Assembly (NCBI RefSeq): GCF_900188085.1
Contig: NZ_FZOU01000003.1
Span: 496,001 to 560,000, forward strand
DNA from: Granulicella rosea
Lineage (GTDB): Bacteria; Acidobacteriota; Terriglobia; Terriglobales; Acidobacteriaceae
Length of the DNA: 64,000 nt
Direction of reading: 5' to 3'
The position numbers and the translations under genes are program-made. Under the pieces are notes generated by a model. It was not told the DNA's origin, searched no databases, and saw only the letters and a list, made by a program, of their open reading frames with translations. The number at the start of each line of letters is the position of its first letter. The stretch's first letter is position 1. This document shows, piece after piece, positions 44,942-53,917 of the stretch.

Positions 44942-47900
44942 ATGGCTGCTGAGTTCACACACCTGCATTTGCACACGGATTATTCGCTTCTGGATGGGGC
45001 CTGCGATGTCGACAAGCTGATCAAGCATGTCGGCAAGATTGGGCAGAAGTCGGTTGCGATGACCGACCACGGCAACATCTTCGGGGCGGTTCACTTCTTC
45101 AATTCGGCGGCGAAGGGCGGCATCAAGCCCATTCTGGGGTGTGAGCTCTATATCTGTCAGGCCGAGGATCACCGCGCCGAGGGCAACGGCGACAAGTACA
45201 ACCACATGCTGGTGCTGGCCGAGAACGAGGAGGGCTATCGCAACCTCGTCCGCCTGACGAGCGAGGCGGCGCTGCATGGTTTCTACCGCAAGCCGCGTGT
45301 TTCGAAGAACTTCCTCGCCAAGCATACGGCGGGGCTGATCGGGTTTTCCGGCTGTCTGGCGGGCGAGGTCTCGCAGCATCTGATGGCGAACGACTACGAC
45401 AAGGCCAGGGCGACGGCCGGCATGTACGAGGAGATGTTCGGCCGGGGAAACTTCTTTCTGGAGGTTCAGGACCACAAGCTGGCGCCGGATAAAGCCGTCA
45501 TCGACTACATGTTCAAGCTCGAAAAAGACCTGGACATCCCGCTGATCGCGACCAACGACTCGCACTACATCGAGGACGCCGACAGCCGCGCGCACGAGGT
45601 GCTGCTGTGCGTGCAGACGGCTGGGTCGATGAACGATCCGAAGCGATTCAAGTTCGACACGCAGGAGTTCTACATCAAGACCGCCGACGAGATGGCCCGG
45701 ATGTTCCCGGATCATCCCGAGGTGCTGTCGCGGACGATGCAGTTTCCCGAGCGCTGCAACCTGAAGCTGAACAAGGTCGACAATCCATTCCCGGACTTCC
45801 CAGTGCCCGAGGGCGAGACGCTCGAGACGTACTTCGAGCAGGTCTGCCGCGAGGGGCTGAAGAAGCGCTTTGCGACCAACATCGCGCACCTGCGCAGCCG
45901 CGGTCTGCTGCGGTTTACCGAGGACGATTACTGGGCGCGGCTGAACCGCGAGATCGACTGCATCAAGGCGATGAAATTCCCCGGCTACTTCATGATCGTG
46001 TGGGACTTCATCCGCTATGCGCGCGAGCAGGATATCCCGGTCGGTCCGGGCCGTGGTTCGGCGGCGGGATCGCTGGTGGCCTACTGCATGGAGATCACGG
46101 ACGTCGATCCGCTGCAGAACGAGCTACTCTTCGAGCGCTTCCTGAACCCCGAACGTATCTCCATGCCCGATATCGATATCGACTTCTGCATGAATCGCCG
46201 GGGTGAGGTGATCGAGTATGTGCGGCGCAAGTACGGCAACGACCAGGTTGCACAGATCATCACCTTCAACACGATGGCCGCGAAGGCTGCGATCAAGGAC
46301 GTCGGACGCGCGCTCGATATGCCGTATGGCGAGGTCGACCGCATCGCGAAGATGATCCAGGGCAAGATCGGCATCACGATCGGCGAGGTGCTGAAGGAGA
46401 ACGGTCCGCTGGCGCAGGCTTACGATGCGGAGCCGCGCATCAAGGAGTTGATCGACACGGCGCTGCGTCTGGAAGGTCTGGTTCGTGGCGCGGGCGTGCA
46501 TGCTGCCGGTGTGGTGATTGCGCCGAAGCCGCTGACCGAACTCGTTCCCGTCACGCGCACGAAGGACGACGCGATTGTGACCTCCTACGACATGGGCGCG
46601 GTCGAGAAGATGGGCCTGTTGAAGATGGACTTCCTCGGCCTGACGACGCTGACTGTCATCGACGACGCGCTGAAGCTGATCAAGCAGACGCGCGGCGAGA
46701 AGATCGACATGGCTACCGTGCCGCTCGACGATGTGAAGACGTACGAGCAGGTCTTTCATCGCGCGCTGACCAGCGGCATCTTCCAGTTTGAATCCGGCGG
46801 CATGCGCGATGTGTTGCGGAGGTACAAGCCGAACACGGTCGAAGACCTGACGGCGTTGAATGCGCTCTATCGGCCGGGGCCGATTCAGGGCGGCATGATC
46901 GACGAGTTCATCGAGCGCAAGTGGGGCCGGCGCGCCGTCGAATACGAGCTGCCGGAGCTGGAGCCGATCCTGCGCGAGACGCTTGGCGTCATGCTCTATC
47001 AAGAGCAGGTCATGCAGATCTCGAACAAGCTGGCGGGCTTCTCGCTCAGCCAGGCCGACATGCTGCGCCGCGCGATGGGTAAGAAGGACGGCCCGGAGAT
47101 GGAGCGGCAGAAGGTGAAGTTCATGGAGGGCGCGGCTGAGAACAAGCACCCCAAGAACGTCGCCGGCAACATCTTCGACCTGATGGCCAAGTTCGCGGAG
47201 TACGGCTTCAACAAGTCGCACTCGGCTGCGTACGCGCTGCTGGCGTATCACACGGCGTACCTGAAGACTCACTACACGGTCGAGTTCATGGCCGCGCTGC
47301 TGACGAGCGAAACCTCGAAGCCGGAGAATGTGGTCAAGTACATCTCCGAGTGCCGCGAGATCAACATCGCCGTGATTCCGCCGGATGTGCAGATATCGAG
47401 CGCCAACTTTACGCCGTCGGACGGGGCGATTCGCTTCGGCCTGGCGGCGATCAAGAACGTCGGCCACAATGCGATCGAGTCGATCATCGCGGCGCGCGCG
47501 GCGTTGCAGGCCGAGGGCAAGGCTGGCTTCTCGTCGCTGTGGGAGTTCTGCGAGAAGGTGGACCTGCGGCTGCTGAACAAGCGCGTGCTGGAGTCGCTGA
47601 TCAAGGCCGGCGCGATGGACTGCTTCGGCCACCGCGCGCAGATCTCGGCCTCGCTGGATAAGGCGATGGAGCGCGCGCAGAAGGCGCAGAAGGATGCCGA
47701 GTCCGGCCAGCATGGGCTCTTCGGCATCTTCGACGACATGGTCGCAAGCTCGCCGAAGGATGACGACTCGCTGCCTAACGTTCCGCAGTGGGACGAGCAT
47801 ACGCGGCTGCAGAACGAGAAGGATGTGCTGGGCTTCTTCGTCTCCGGCCACCCGATGGACAAGTATCGCGAGAAGCTGCGCAATATGAAGGTCGTCGACA

Positions 47901-48472
47901 CGGCGACGGCGTGCGAGATGAAGCCGGAGCCGCAGGTCTTCCGCCGCGGCCGCAGCGAGGAGCCGACGAACGAGCTTTCGATCGCAGGCGTCATCACCGG
48001 GTTGAAGGTCGCGAAGTCGAAGCGTTCGGGTGAGCTGTATGCGCAGGCGACGCTTGAGGATACGGTTGGCAAGATCGAGTTGATCGCGTTTCCGCAGAGC
48101 TATGAGAAGCTGGCCGAGAAGCTGAAGATCGACGTACCGGTGGTGGTGCGCGGCGTGCTGCGCGGGGAAGAGGACTCGGCGCCGAAGCTGGCGGTGTCTT
48201 CGATCCAGGCGCTGGAGGACATCAAGCTCAAGCTGCCGGACTCGCTGCGCATCGCGGTGCCGCTGCATCATCCGGATGCGGAGCTGCTCGAAAAGCTGCT
48301 GAGGGTGTTTATGGACTCGCCGGGCGGCGGCAAGGTGCTGCTGGACTTTGAAGAGCCTGGCGACTTCCGCGCGGTGCTGGAGCCGGCGAAGGTGATGGTG
48401 GCGGCCGACCGGTTGTTCATCGACCGGGTGGAGGAGCTGGTCGGGCGCGGCGGAGTGCGTGTGATTCAGTAG
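44942..48472 (+). CDS. dnaE: DNA polymerase III alpha subunit
   Basis: The replicative DNA polymerase catalytic subunit, 1176 residues. Domains in order: PHP (about 1-280; F-T-H-L-H-L-H-T-D-Y-S), palm with the catalytic Asp residues in M-P-D-I-D-I-D-F-C (about 410), fingers and the tau-binding region, and a late OB-fold (about 1000-1070). Normal length, no break. A TAAACT box begins 12 nt before the ATG. Confidence 0.98.
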   Translation: MAAEFTHLHLHTDYSLLDGACDVDKLIKHVGKIGQKSVAMTDHGNIFGAVHFFNSAAKGGIKPILGCELYICQAEDHRAEGNGDKYNHMLVLAENEEGYRNLVRLTSEAALHGFYRKPRVSKNFLAKHTAGLIGFSGCLAGEVSQHLMANDYDKARATAGMYEEMFGRGNFFLEVQDHKLAPDKAVIDYMFKLEKDLDIPLIATNDSHYIEDADSRAHEVLLCVQTAGSMNDPKRFKFDTQEFYIKTADEMARMFPDHPEVLSRTMQFPERCNLKLNKVDNPFPDFPVPEGETLETYFEQVCREGLKKRFATNIAHLRSRGLLRFTEDDYWARLNREIDCIKAMKFPGYFMIVWDFIRYAREQDIPVGPGRGSAAGSLVAYCMEITDVDPLQNELLFERFLNPERISMPDIDIDFCMNRRGEVIEYVRRKYGNDQVAQIITFNTMAAKAAIKDVGRALDMPYGEVDRIAKMIQGKIGITIGEVLKENGPLAQAYDAEPRIKELIDTALRLEGLVRGAGVHAAGVVIAPKPLTELVPVTRTKDDAIVTSYDMGAVEKMGLLKMDFLGLTTLTVIDDALKLIKQTRGEKIDMATVPLDDVKTYEQVFHRALTSGIFQFESGGMRDVLRRYKPNTVEDLTALNALYRPGPIQGGMIDEFIERKWGRRAVEYELPELEPILRETLGVMLYQEQVMQISNKLAGFSLSQADMLRRAMGKKDGPEMERQKVKFMEGAAENKHPKNVAGNIFDLMAKFAEYGFNKSHSAAYALLAYHTAYLKTHYTVEFMAALLTSETSKPENVVKYISECREINIAVIPPDVQISSANFTPSDGAIRFGLAAIKNVGHNAIESIIAARAALQAEGKAGFSSLWEFCEKVDLRLLNKRVLESLIKAGAMDCFGHRAQISASLDKAMERAQKAQKDAESGQHGLFGIFDDMVASSPKDDDSLPNVPQWDEHTRLQNEKDVLGFFVSGHPMDKYREKLRNMKVVDTATACEMKPEPQVFRRGRSEEPTNELSIAGVITGLKVAKSKRSGELYAQATLEDTVGKIELIAFPQSYEKLAEKLKIDVPVVVRGVLRGEEDSAPKLAVSSIQALEDIKLKLPDSLRIAVPLHHPDAELLEKLLRVFMDSPGGGKVLLDFEEPGDFRAVLEPAKVMVAADRLFIDRVEELVGRGGVRVIQ

Positions 48473-48506
48473 GAACCTGTCGTCGTCGGCGTGCGTCTAA
48501 CCGGGC

Positions 48507-48932
48507 ATGAAGACCTCCGATAAGTCGCTCGCCTACGCGTTGCTGCGTCTTGCCTTTGGCGTCAACTTCGCCGGTCATGGGCTGGTCCGAATCTATAACG
48601 GTGTCGGCGCCTTTGCTGCGACAACGGCGGAGCATCTGGCGAAGTCGCCTCTGCCGCATGGGTTCGTGGTGGGGTTTGGGTACTCCATTCCGTGGATCGA
48701 GGCCGCGCTCGGGATGGGGTTGATGCTTGGGCTCTTTACCAGAGCGGCGCTGGTGCTGGGCGCGCTGTTCATGATGGCGCTGACGGTCGGGGTGACGTCG
48801 AATCAGCAGTGGGATGTGGCGGGGCAGCAGCTTTTGTACAGCGTAGTGTTCTTCGTCCTGCTCTGGCTGGTGGAGTGGAATGAGTGGAGTCTGGACGCTC
48901 TGTTCTTCACAACGCGAAAAGCCGATGCCTGA
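48507..48932 (+). CDS. DoxX-like small membrane protein
   Basis: A 141-residue protein with four membrane helices (about 8-24, 55-75, 82-105 and 112-130) and the DoxX-type start L-L-R-L-A-F-G-V-N-F-A-G-H-G. A second member of this family lies at 9276-9701. A reducing-equivalent or redox-stress role is known only for a few family members, so function is open. It sits between dnaE and accA in the same direction. Confidence 0.75.
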   Translation: MKTSDKSLAYALLRLAFGVNFAGHGLVRIYNGVGAFAATTAEHLAKSPLPHGFVVGFGYSIPWIEAALGMGLMLGLFTRAALVLGALFMMALTVGVTSNQQWDVAGQQLLYSVVFFVLLWLVEWNEWSLDALFFTTRKADA

Positions 48933-48971
48933 ATCTGGGGCTGAGCCTGTTCGTTCGATACAATAGCTGAG

Positions 48972-49823
48972 ATGGCAGAACTCGAAACAGGTAAAGTCAC
49001 GCATCCGCCAGCAACGCCGGTACCCGAGGCCTGGGTCCGCACCGAGCTGGCACGGCACCCGCAGCGTCCCTATCCCATGGACTTCATCGAAGCACTCTTC
49101 ACCGACTTCAGCGAGATACATGGCGACCGGGCCTTTGGCGATGATCCTGCGATGACCTGCGGGATGGCGTTCTTCCATGGCGAGCCGGTGCTGGTGATCG
49201 GCAACCTGAAGGGCCGTACGCTGAAGGAGCGGGTCACGCGCAAGTTCGGCAGCCCGGAGCCGGAGGGTTATCGTAAGGCCTTGCGCGCCATGAAGATCGC
49301 GGAGAAGTTCGGGCGTCCGGTGTTCACGTTTCTCGATCTGGCGGGCGCTTACCCGGGCATCGAGGCCGAGGAGCGTGGGCAGGGCGAGGCGATTGCGCGC
49401 AACCTGATCGAGATGTCGCGGCTGCGTGTGCCGACCATTGCAACGATCACGGGCGAGGGTGGATCGGGCGGCGCGCTGGCGCTGGCGGTCGCGGACCGCG
49501 TGCTGATGCTCGAGAACGCGATCTACTCGGTGATCTCGCCCGAGGGCTGCGCGGCGATCATGTGGAAGGATCCGGCGAAGAAGCAGCAGGCGGCGGCCGC
49601 GCTGAAGTATACGGCGGTCGACGTGAAACGGCTGGGCTGTGTGGACGACGTGATCTCGGAGCCGGCGGGCGGCACGCAGGCCGATCCGGCATGCGCGATG
49701 CAGATGGTGGATGAGAAGCTGCAGTTCCATCTGGCGGCGCTGAAGGGGCAGAGCCTGGACGAGATGCTGGCGGCTCGGTATGCGAAGTTCCGGAACATTG
49801 CGCAGTTCTATACGGCTGGGTAG
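48972..49823 (+). CDS. accA: acetyl-CoA carboxylase carboxyltransferase alpha subunit
   Basis: A 283-residue carboxyltransferase subunit that helps make malonyl-CoA for fatty acids. Family signatures: A-L-F-T-D-F-S-E-I-H-G-D-R, G-N-L-K-G-R, D-L-A-G-A-Y-P-G-I-E-A-E-E-R-G-Q-G-E-A-I-A, G-E-G-G-S-G-G-A-L-A and S-V-I-S-P-E-G-C-A-A-I. It is about 35 residues shorter than E. coli AccA, missing much of the N-terminal coiled coil. accD is not in the window. A TACAAT box starts 13 nt before the ATG. Confidence 0.95.
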   Translation: MAELETGKVTHPPATPVPEAWVRTELARHPQRPYPMDFIEALFTDFSEIHGDRAFGDDPAMTCGMAFFHGEPVLVIGNLKGRTLKERVTRKFGSPEPEGYRKALRAMKIAEKFGRPVFTFLDLAGAYPGIEAEERGQGEAIARNLIEMSRLRVPTIATITGEGGSGGALALAVADRVLMLENAIYSVISPEGCAAIMWKDPAKKQQAAAALKYTAVDVKRLGCVDDVISEPAGGTQADPACAMQMVDEKLQFHLAALKGQSLDEMLAARYAKFRNIAQFYTAG

Positions 49824-49846
49824 TAGAGCGTTTGGAACAAGACCGA

Positions 49847-49872
49847 AGCAGATTCCCTGCTGGAACGACAAA
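49847..49872. repeat. dispersed hairpin repeat, diverged copy
   Basis: GCAGATTCCCTGCTGGAACG followed by ACAAAA, in the gap between accA and the CPBP gene. Confidence 0.75.
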
Positions 49873-49892
49873 AAGAAAAGCTAACAGGAGTG

Positions 49893-50957
49893 ATGTTGCC
49901 TTCGTCCGACGCCGCACAGCCGATACCGCGTAGCTACCAGTTCGTGCTCTTCTGCGTTGGCGGGGCATGGTATCTGGCGTCCGATACGATCGCCGGGCGC
50001 GCGGCGCGGGGGATCAGTTCGCGGTTCGGCTTTGGCAGTCTACGAGGGTTGCTGGCGGGGTGCTTCACGCTGTTCCTGCTGGTGGTGGGCCTGCGGCTGC
50101 TGGATTGGATCGCCACGCGCGACGGCAGTCTGGCGACGGTGGCGCCGCTTCCGCGCCGCGAGGGTTACGGTACGGAGTGGGGCCTGGGCACGGCGTTCGG
50201 CTGGGGACTGGCCATTGCGGTGGTGCTGCCTGTGATGCTGACCGGGCATCTGGTGGTGAACTACGTCTTCAATCTCAGCACCTTCGGCGCGCTTCTTACA
50301 GGAATCGCGACGCTTGCGGTGGCGACCCTGACGCAGGAGATCGTCTTCCGAGGCTACCTGTTTCTGAGGCTGAGCGGTGCGATCGGGCCAGCCTGGGCGA
50401 CACTACTGCTTTCGATCGTCTTCGGGTTCTACCTGATGCAGATTCCGGCGATCGGCAGCGCGACTCCACTCTTCGCCGTCTCGATTCTCTTCGGTGTGCT
50501 GCTGTTCATGGCTTACCGGCGTACGCATGCGCTTTGGCTGGGCTGGGGCCTGAACTTCGCCTACCGCGCGGTGGTGGCGATCCTGTTCGGCCTGCCGATC
50601 GCCGGGCGCGCGGAGTTCTCTTCGATCATCGACTCCGACACGACCGGCTCAGTGCGGGTGAGCGGAGGCGAGTTTGGCCCGGATGCCGCGTTGCTGACGA
50701 TTCCGATCATGCTTGTGGCGCTGATCGTCCTGTACCGGCTGACGCGAGAGTATGCGTGGAAGTACACGCTGCCGGTGATTGTCGCGGGTGGGTACGAGGT
50801 CACCGTGGCGCCGCCCGCCGCGCACACCGCGATGGAACGGCAGGCTGCCGCCGCGCCTCCGCCGCTGGTGCAGATTCTGGCGACGACGCCGCAGACGCGG
50901 TCGGTCGAGCCTCCGCCGATGCCTTTTTCGCCGCCTCCCCCGCCGAAGCCGGAATAG
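49893..50957 (+). CDS. CPBP-family membrane protein with altered active-site motifs
   Basis: A 354-residue protein with about eight membrane helices and a Pro-rich tail (M-P-F-S-P-P-P-P-P-K-P-E). It aligns with the CPBP (CAAX protease/bacteriocin-processing, Abi) family at L-T-Q-E-I-V-F-R-G-Y-L-F (about 146-157). Active members have E-E-x-x-x-R there; this has Q148-E149-x3-R153. The later F-x3-H and H-x3-N motifs are not found: the expected places read V-F-G-F-Y-L-M-Q and L-G-W-G-L-N. So it probably is not an active protease, or uses a different set. AGGAG stands just before the ATG at 49893; a GTG one codon earlier is possible. Confidence 0.75.
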   Translation: MLPSSDAAQPIPRSYQFVLFCVGGAWYLASDTIAGRAARGISSRFGFGSLRGLLAGCFTLFLLVVGLRLLDWIATRDGSLATVAPLPRREGYGTEWGLGTAFGWGLAIAVVLPVMLTGHLVVNYVFNLSTFGALLTGIATLAVATLTQEIVFRGYLFLRLSGAIGPAWATLLLSIVFGFYLMQIPAIGSATPLFAVSILFGVLLFMAYRRTHALWLGWGLNFAYRAVVAILFGLPIAGRAEFSSIIDSDTTGSVRVSGGEFGPDAALLTIPIMLVALIVLYRLTREYAWKYTLPVIVAGGYEVTVAPPAAHTAMERQAAAAPPPLVQILATTPQTRSVEPPPMPFSPPPPPKPE

Positions 50958-51150
50958 CGTTTGGGCTGAGTGCAGTCGTCTTGGACCGGCACAAACCACA
51001 AGTCTTAGAAGTCGAGACAGGGGCGCCTGGTGGAAGGGCGAGCCCATTTTGGGTGTTTTGTAAATTTAGACAATTATTCAGTTGCAAATGCAGGGGATTG
51101 GGAGCAATCTTTCAAGCATCCGAGCTTGCACGTTGGGAGGGCCTCCCCCG

Positions 51151-52293
51151 ATGGTTTCCGACTGTTGTCCGAATCGCTCTTCTGTCTTTGTGACCCTGTT
51201 GTGTCTTTTGCTGCCGGTCTATGCGCGGGCCCAGGTCTTTGTCGTGGGCGAGAAGACCGCGACGGCCGACCTGTCGACCGAGTTCCATCCCACGCGTATG
51301 TCGCTTCCGGATGCTGGGCTGACCGAGCGGGGGATGCGCGAGCTGGAACGAAATCTCGATGGCGAGCAGGGATTTGCCCATCGTGCGCTGCCGATGGGAG
51401 CGGGCCTGACGCTTGAGGCCAACGGCCAGTTGAAGCCTGGACCGGACGGCTACCGCAAGATGATCTATGAAAAGGGCCAGGCGGCGGCGGCGGGCGACCG
51501 AGTAGCGATTACGTCGCTGAAGGTGGCGGGCGACCGGATCATCCTCGATCTGAACGGCGGGCCGTATCTGAAACATCGCTTTCTGCGGCATCTCGAAGTG
51601 AACGGGATGCAGGTCGCCAACGACGGCAAGACGCAGGCGACTGGGGCTCGCATTACGTTGACCTTCGAGGGCGGCGTGCCGGATATCTCCGCGGCGGAGG
51701 TGAAGGCGCTGCTCGAACCGGTGATCGACTTCGGCGTGAAGACGACGGAGCAGGCCTATGGCGAGGCGCAGCCCGCGCCGGTGAAAGAGGCGATCTCCGA
51801 ACACGACGTGAAGGTGGGGATGAACCATCGCATGGTGCTCGCCGCGCTGGGCCAGCCCGAAAGCAAGGTGCGCGAGCACGACGAAAAGGACCCCGACGGT
51901 CCGCGGTACGAGGAGTGGATCTACGGGCATGTGCCGCAGACGGTGAGGTTTATCCGCTTCGAAGGCGACCGGGTGAGTATGGTGAAGGTCGCGGCGCCCG
52001 GCCAGCAGATCGCGGTTCGCACGCAGGACGAGCTGGATGGTTATCTGCCGCCCGCGCCGACGCGCGAGATTGCCATGGGCGACGCGCCGGTCGGCGATCC
52101 GGCGCATCGGCCGACGCCTCCCACGCTGCTGAAGCCGGGCGATAAGGTGGACGTGGACGGAGAGAAGAACGGCGCGGTGCAGATGCCGCCGGAGAAGAAG
52201 GAAAAGGTTCAGCCGATTCCGGCGCCGCCTTCGTCTTCTGAACCCGGCATGGCGGCGTCAAAACCGACGTTGTGCTCGCCGATGCCGCAGTAA
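51151..52293 (+). CDS. exported protein of unknown function with a BamE-like segment
   Basis: A 380-residue protein with a signal peptide (FVTLLCLLLPVYARA). The stretch about 235-285 (V-K-V-G-M-N-H-R-M-V-L-A-A-L-G-Q-P-E-S-K-V-R) resembles the small SmpA/BamE fold, in which a G-M-x(3)-V-x(3)-L-G-x-P pattern is typical. The C-terminal third is Pro-rich and probably disordered. The ATG at 51151 follows GGGAGG; a longer open frame from 51082 has no matching start. The 190 bases before it are AT-rich around 51057-51090 and may hold the promoter. Confidence 0.65.
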   Translation: MVSDCCPNRSSVFVTLLCLLLPVYARAQVFVVGEKTATADLSTEFHPTRMSLPDAGLTERGMRELERNLDGEQGFAHRALPMGAGLTLEANGQLKPGPDGYRKMIYEKGQAAAAGDRVAITSLKVAGDRIILDLNGGPYLKHRFLRHLEVNGMQVANDGKTQATGARITLTFEGGVPDISAAEVKALLEPVIDFGVKTTEQAYGEAQPAPVKEAISEHDVKVGMNHRMVLAALGQPESKVREHDEKDPDGPRYEEWIYGHVPQTVRFIRFEGDRVSMVKVAAPGQQIAVRTQDELDGYLPPAPTREIAMGDAPVGDPAHRPTPPTLLKPGDKVDVDGEKNGAVQMPPEKKEKVQPIPAPPSSSEPGMAASKPTLCSPMPQ

Positions 52294-52462
52294 CGCCGGC
52301 GCCGTGTAAGATAGACGATGGTTGCACGTGCAGAGTTCGCCCGCAGGAAAATCCGCGTCCCATCCCGGATGTACCACGACGAAGCTCAGGTGAACCGGCG
52401 CATATGCGCCGTGTTCGGGCGCGTGGATCAAAATCCGATGAAAGATGTACCTGGGGGAAGTT

Positions 52463-52642
52463 ATGTCGAAGATTGCCAAGACCGGCGACCGTAAGAAGGA
52501 AATGGACACCAACAAGAGCACCGATTGCCCGAAGTGCGGCAAGGTGACTCGCATCGTCAAGCGCGTGAAGGACCGCGAGCGCGGCATTCCGGGCGGAGTG
52601 TATATCTCGTGCTCGGCCTGCGACTTTTTCGAAAAGCTCTAG
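52463..52642 (+). CDS. small zinc-ribbon protein
   Basis: A 59-residue protein with two Cys pairs, C-P-K-C near residue 23 and C-S-A-C near residue 51, and basic residues between them, which is a zinc-ribbon pattern. GGGGGAAG precedes the ATG at 52463. It may bind nucleic acid, which is inference. A strong terminator follows, so it is a discrete transcript. Confidence 0.7.
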   Translation: MSKIAKTGDRKKEMDTNKSTDCPKCGKVTRIVKRVKDRERGIPGGVYISCSACDFFEKL

Positions 52643-52664
52643 TTTTTCGGTTACGCCGGTATGG

Positions 52665-52691
52665 AAAAAGAGCCCTTCGGGGCTCTTTTTT
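52665..52691 (+). terminator. rho-independent terminator with UUCG tetraloop
   Basis: AAAAAGAGCCC (52665-52675), loop TTCG, then GGGCTCTTTTT (52680-52690) and a further T. A perfect stem closed by a TTCG tetraloop. Confidence 0.95.
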
Positions 52692-52855
52692 CGTTGGCTG
52701 TTTTCCGCATGGGCGAGCGGCGGCTAAACTTCCTGCACACAGTGACTTGAGGGTGGAAAGATGTACCGCGGCTGACACCTTTGGGCCTTGACGAACGTCG
52801 TCCGGCAGGATCAGACTCTACAGCGGAAAGTAGGTAATCCGCTTTGAAGAACTAC

Positions 52856-53758
52856 ATGGGATCAAACTCTGCCTCAGTTGCCGCTCCAATCTCCGACCTC
52901 ACCCCTTCCGCACAGTTCAGCCGCCCGACCTACCTGATGTGTTCGCCGCAGTGGTATGACGTGGACTACGTCATCAACCCCTGGATGGCGGGCAATGTAC
53001 ACCGTCCCTCGCGCGACGTGGCCTTCAATCAGTGGAAGGCGCTCTATCAACACCTGCAGGCGATCGCCGATGTGCGTTTGCTGCATCCGCGCCAGGGCTC
53101 GCCGGACATGGTCTTCGTTGGCCACGCGGCGCTGGTGAATCATGGCGTGGCGGCGATCTCGAGCTTCGCCCATGCGCAGCGCCAGACCGAGGAGATGCAT
53201 CTGCGGCGCTGGCTGCAGGAGCACGGCTTCCTGCTGTGGGAGACGCCGCGCGAGACCGCCTTTGAAGGCGAGGGCGATGCGCTCTTCGACGCCGACGGAC
53301 AGCGCCTGTGGGCCGCGCACGGCGTCCGCACCTGCCGGTATAGCCACCAGCATGTCGCCGACGCATGGCACACCCGGGTGACCTCGCTGCACCTGATCGA
53401 TCCGCGCTTCTACCATCTGGACACCTGCTTCGCGCCGCTGGCGGGCGGGTATCTGCTCTACTACCCGGAGGCGTTCGATGCGGCCTCGCTGGAGCTGATC
53501 GAGTCGGCTTATCCGGCGGAGACGCGCATTGCCGTCAGCGAGGCGGAGGCGACGCAGTTCGCCTGCAACGTGATCAACATCGGCAGGAAGATCCTGATGA
53601 ATCCGGCTGGCGAGCCACTGCGCTGCCTGCTGACCGGGCATGGGTTCGAGGTGATCGAGACGCCGCTGGGCGAGTTCCTGAAGAGCGGGGCTTCGGCCAA
53701 GAGCCTGGCTCTGCGGCTGAGCGATGTGTCGGTGACGCATGGGGTTGGAGTGGTTTAG
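52856..53758 (+). CDS. amidinotransferase-fold (arginine deiminase-like) protein without its catalytic Cys
   Basis: A 300-residue member of the guanidino-group modifying superfamily. Recognised parts: M-C-S-P-Q-W-Y-D-V-D-Y-V-I-N-P-W-M at the start, H-P-R-Q-G-S-P-D-M-V-F-V, F-E-G-E-G-D-A-L-F-D (substrate-binding acidic loop) and Y-H-L-D-T-C-F-A-P-L with the catalytic His. The catalytic Cys normally lies close to the C-terminus in a G-G-x-x-x-C-L-x-L context; here the place reads G-A-S-A-K-S283-L-A-L, a Ser. No other Cys is in the last 40 residues. Hydrolysis by the usual covalent route is therefore unlikely. ATG at 52856 chosen; TTG 52844 is an alternative. Confidence 0.82.
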   Translation: MGSNSASVAAPISDLTPSAQFSRPTYLMCSPQWYDVDYVINPWMAGNVHRPSRDVAFNQWKALYQHLQAIADVRLLHPRQGSPDMVFVGHAALVNHGVAAISSFAHAQRQTEEMHLRRWLQEHGFLLWETPRETAFEGEGDALFDADGQRLWAAHGVRTCRYSHQHVADAWHTRVTSLHLIDPRFYHLDTCFAPLAGGYLLYYPEAFDAASLELIESAYPAETRIAVSEAEATQFACNVINIGRKILMNPAGEPLRCLLTGHGFEVIETPLGEFLKSGASAKSLALRLSDVSVTHGVGVV

Positions 53759-53777
53759 ACAACCATTACCGTACGTT

Positions 53778-53886
53778 ATCCTGAGCAAGATGAAGGGCCC
53801 TCGTATTTCGTTTTTGCCTGTTCCTGGTGTGGCCAGGACAAGAACAAAAGCCAATACGGGGGTCCTTCACTTCGTTCAGGATGACA
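53778..53886. repeat. inverted pair of second-type repeats
   Basis: 53778-53807 (ATCCTGAGCAAGATGAAGGG...) is an imperfect inverted copy of 53853-53882, which ends in AGGATGACA. The pair is spaced like a REPIN-type hairpin and fills the gap between the amidinotransferase-fold gene and pyrF. Confidence 0.75.
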
Positions 53887-53917
53887 AACGCAGGTAGAAG
53901 GGTGCGGGGCAATGCCG

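Noticed and set aside
46124..48271. A 715-codon minus-strand frame opposite dnaE
   Set aside because: Antisense shadow; dnaE is full length and unmistakable.
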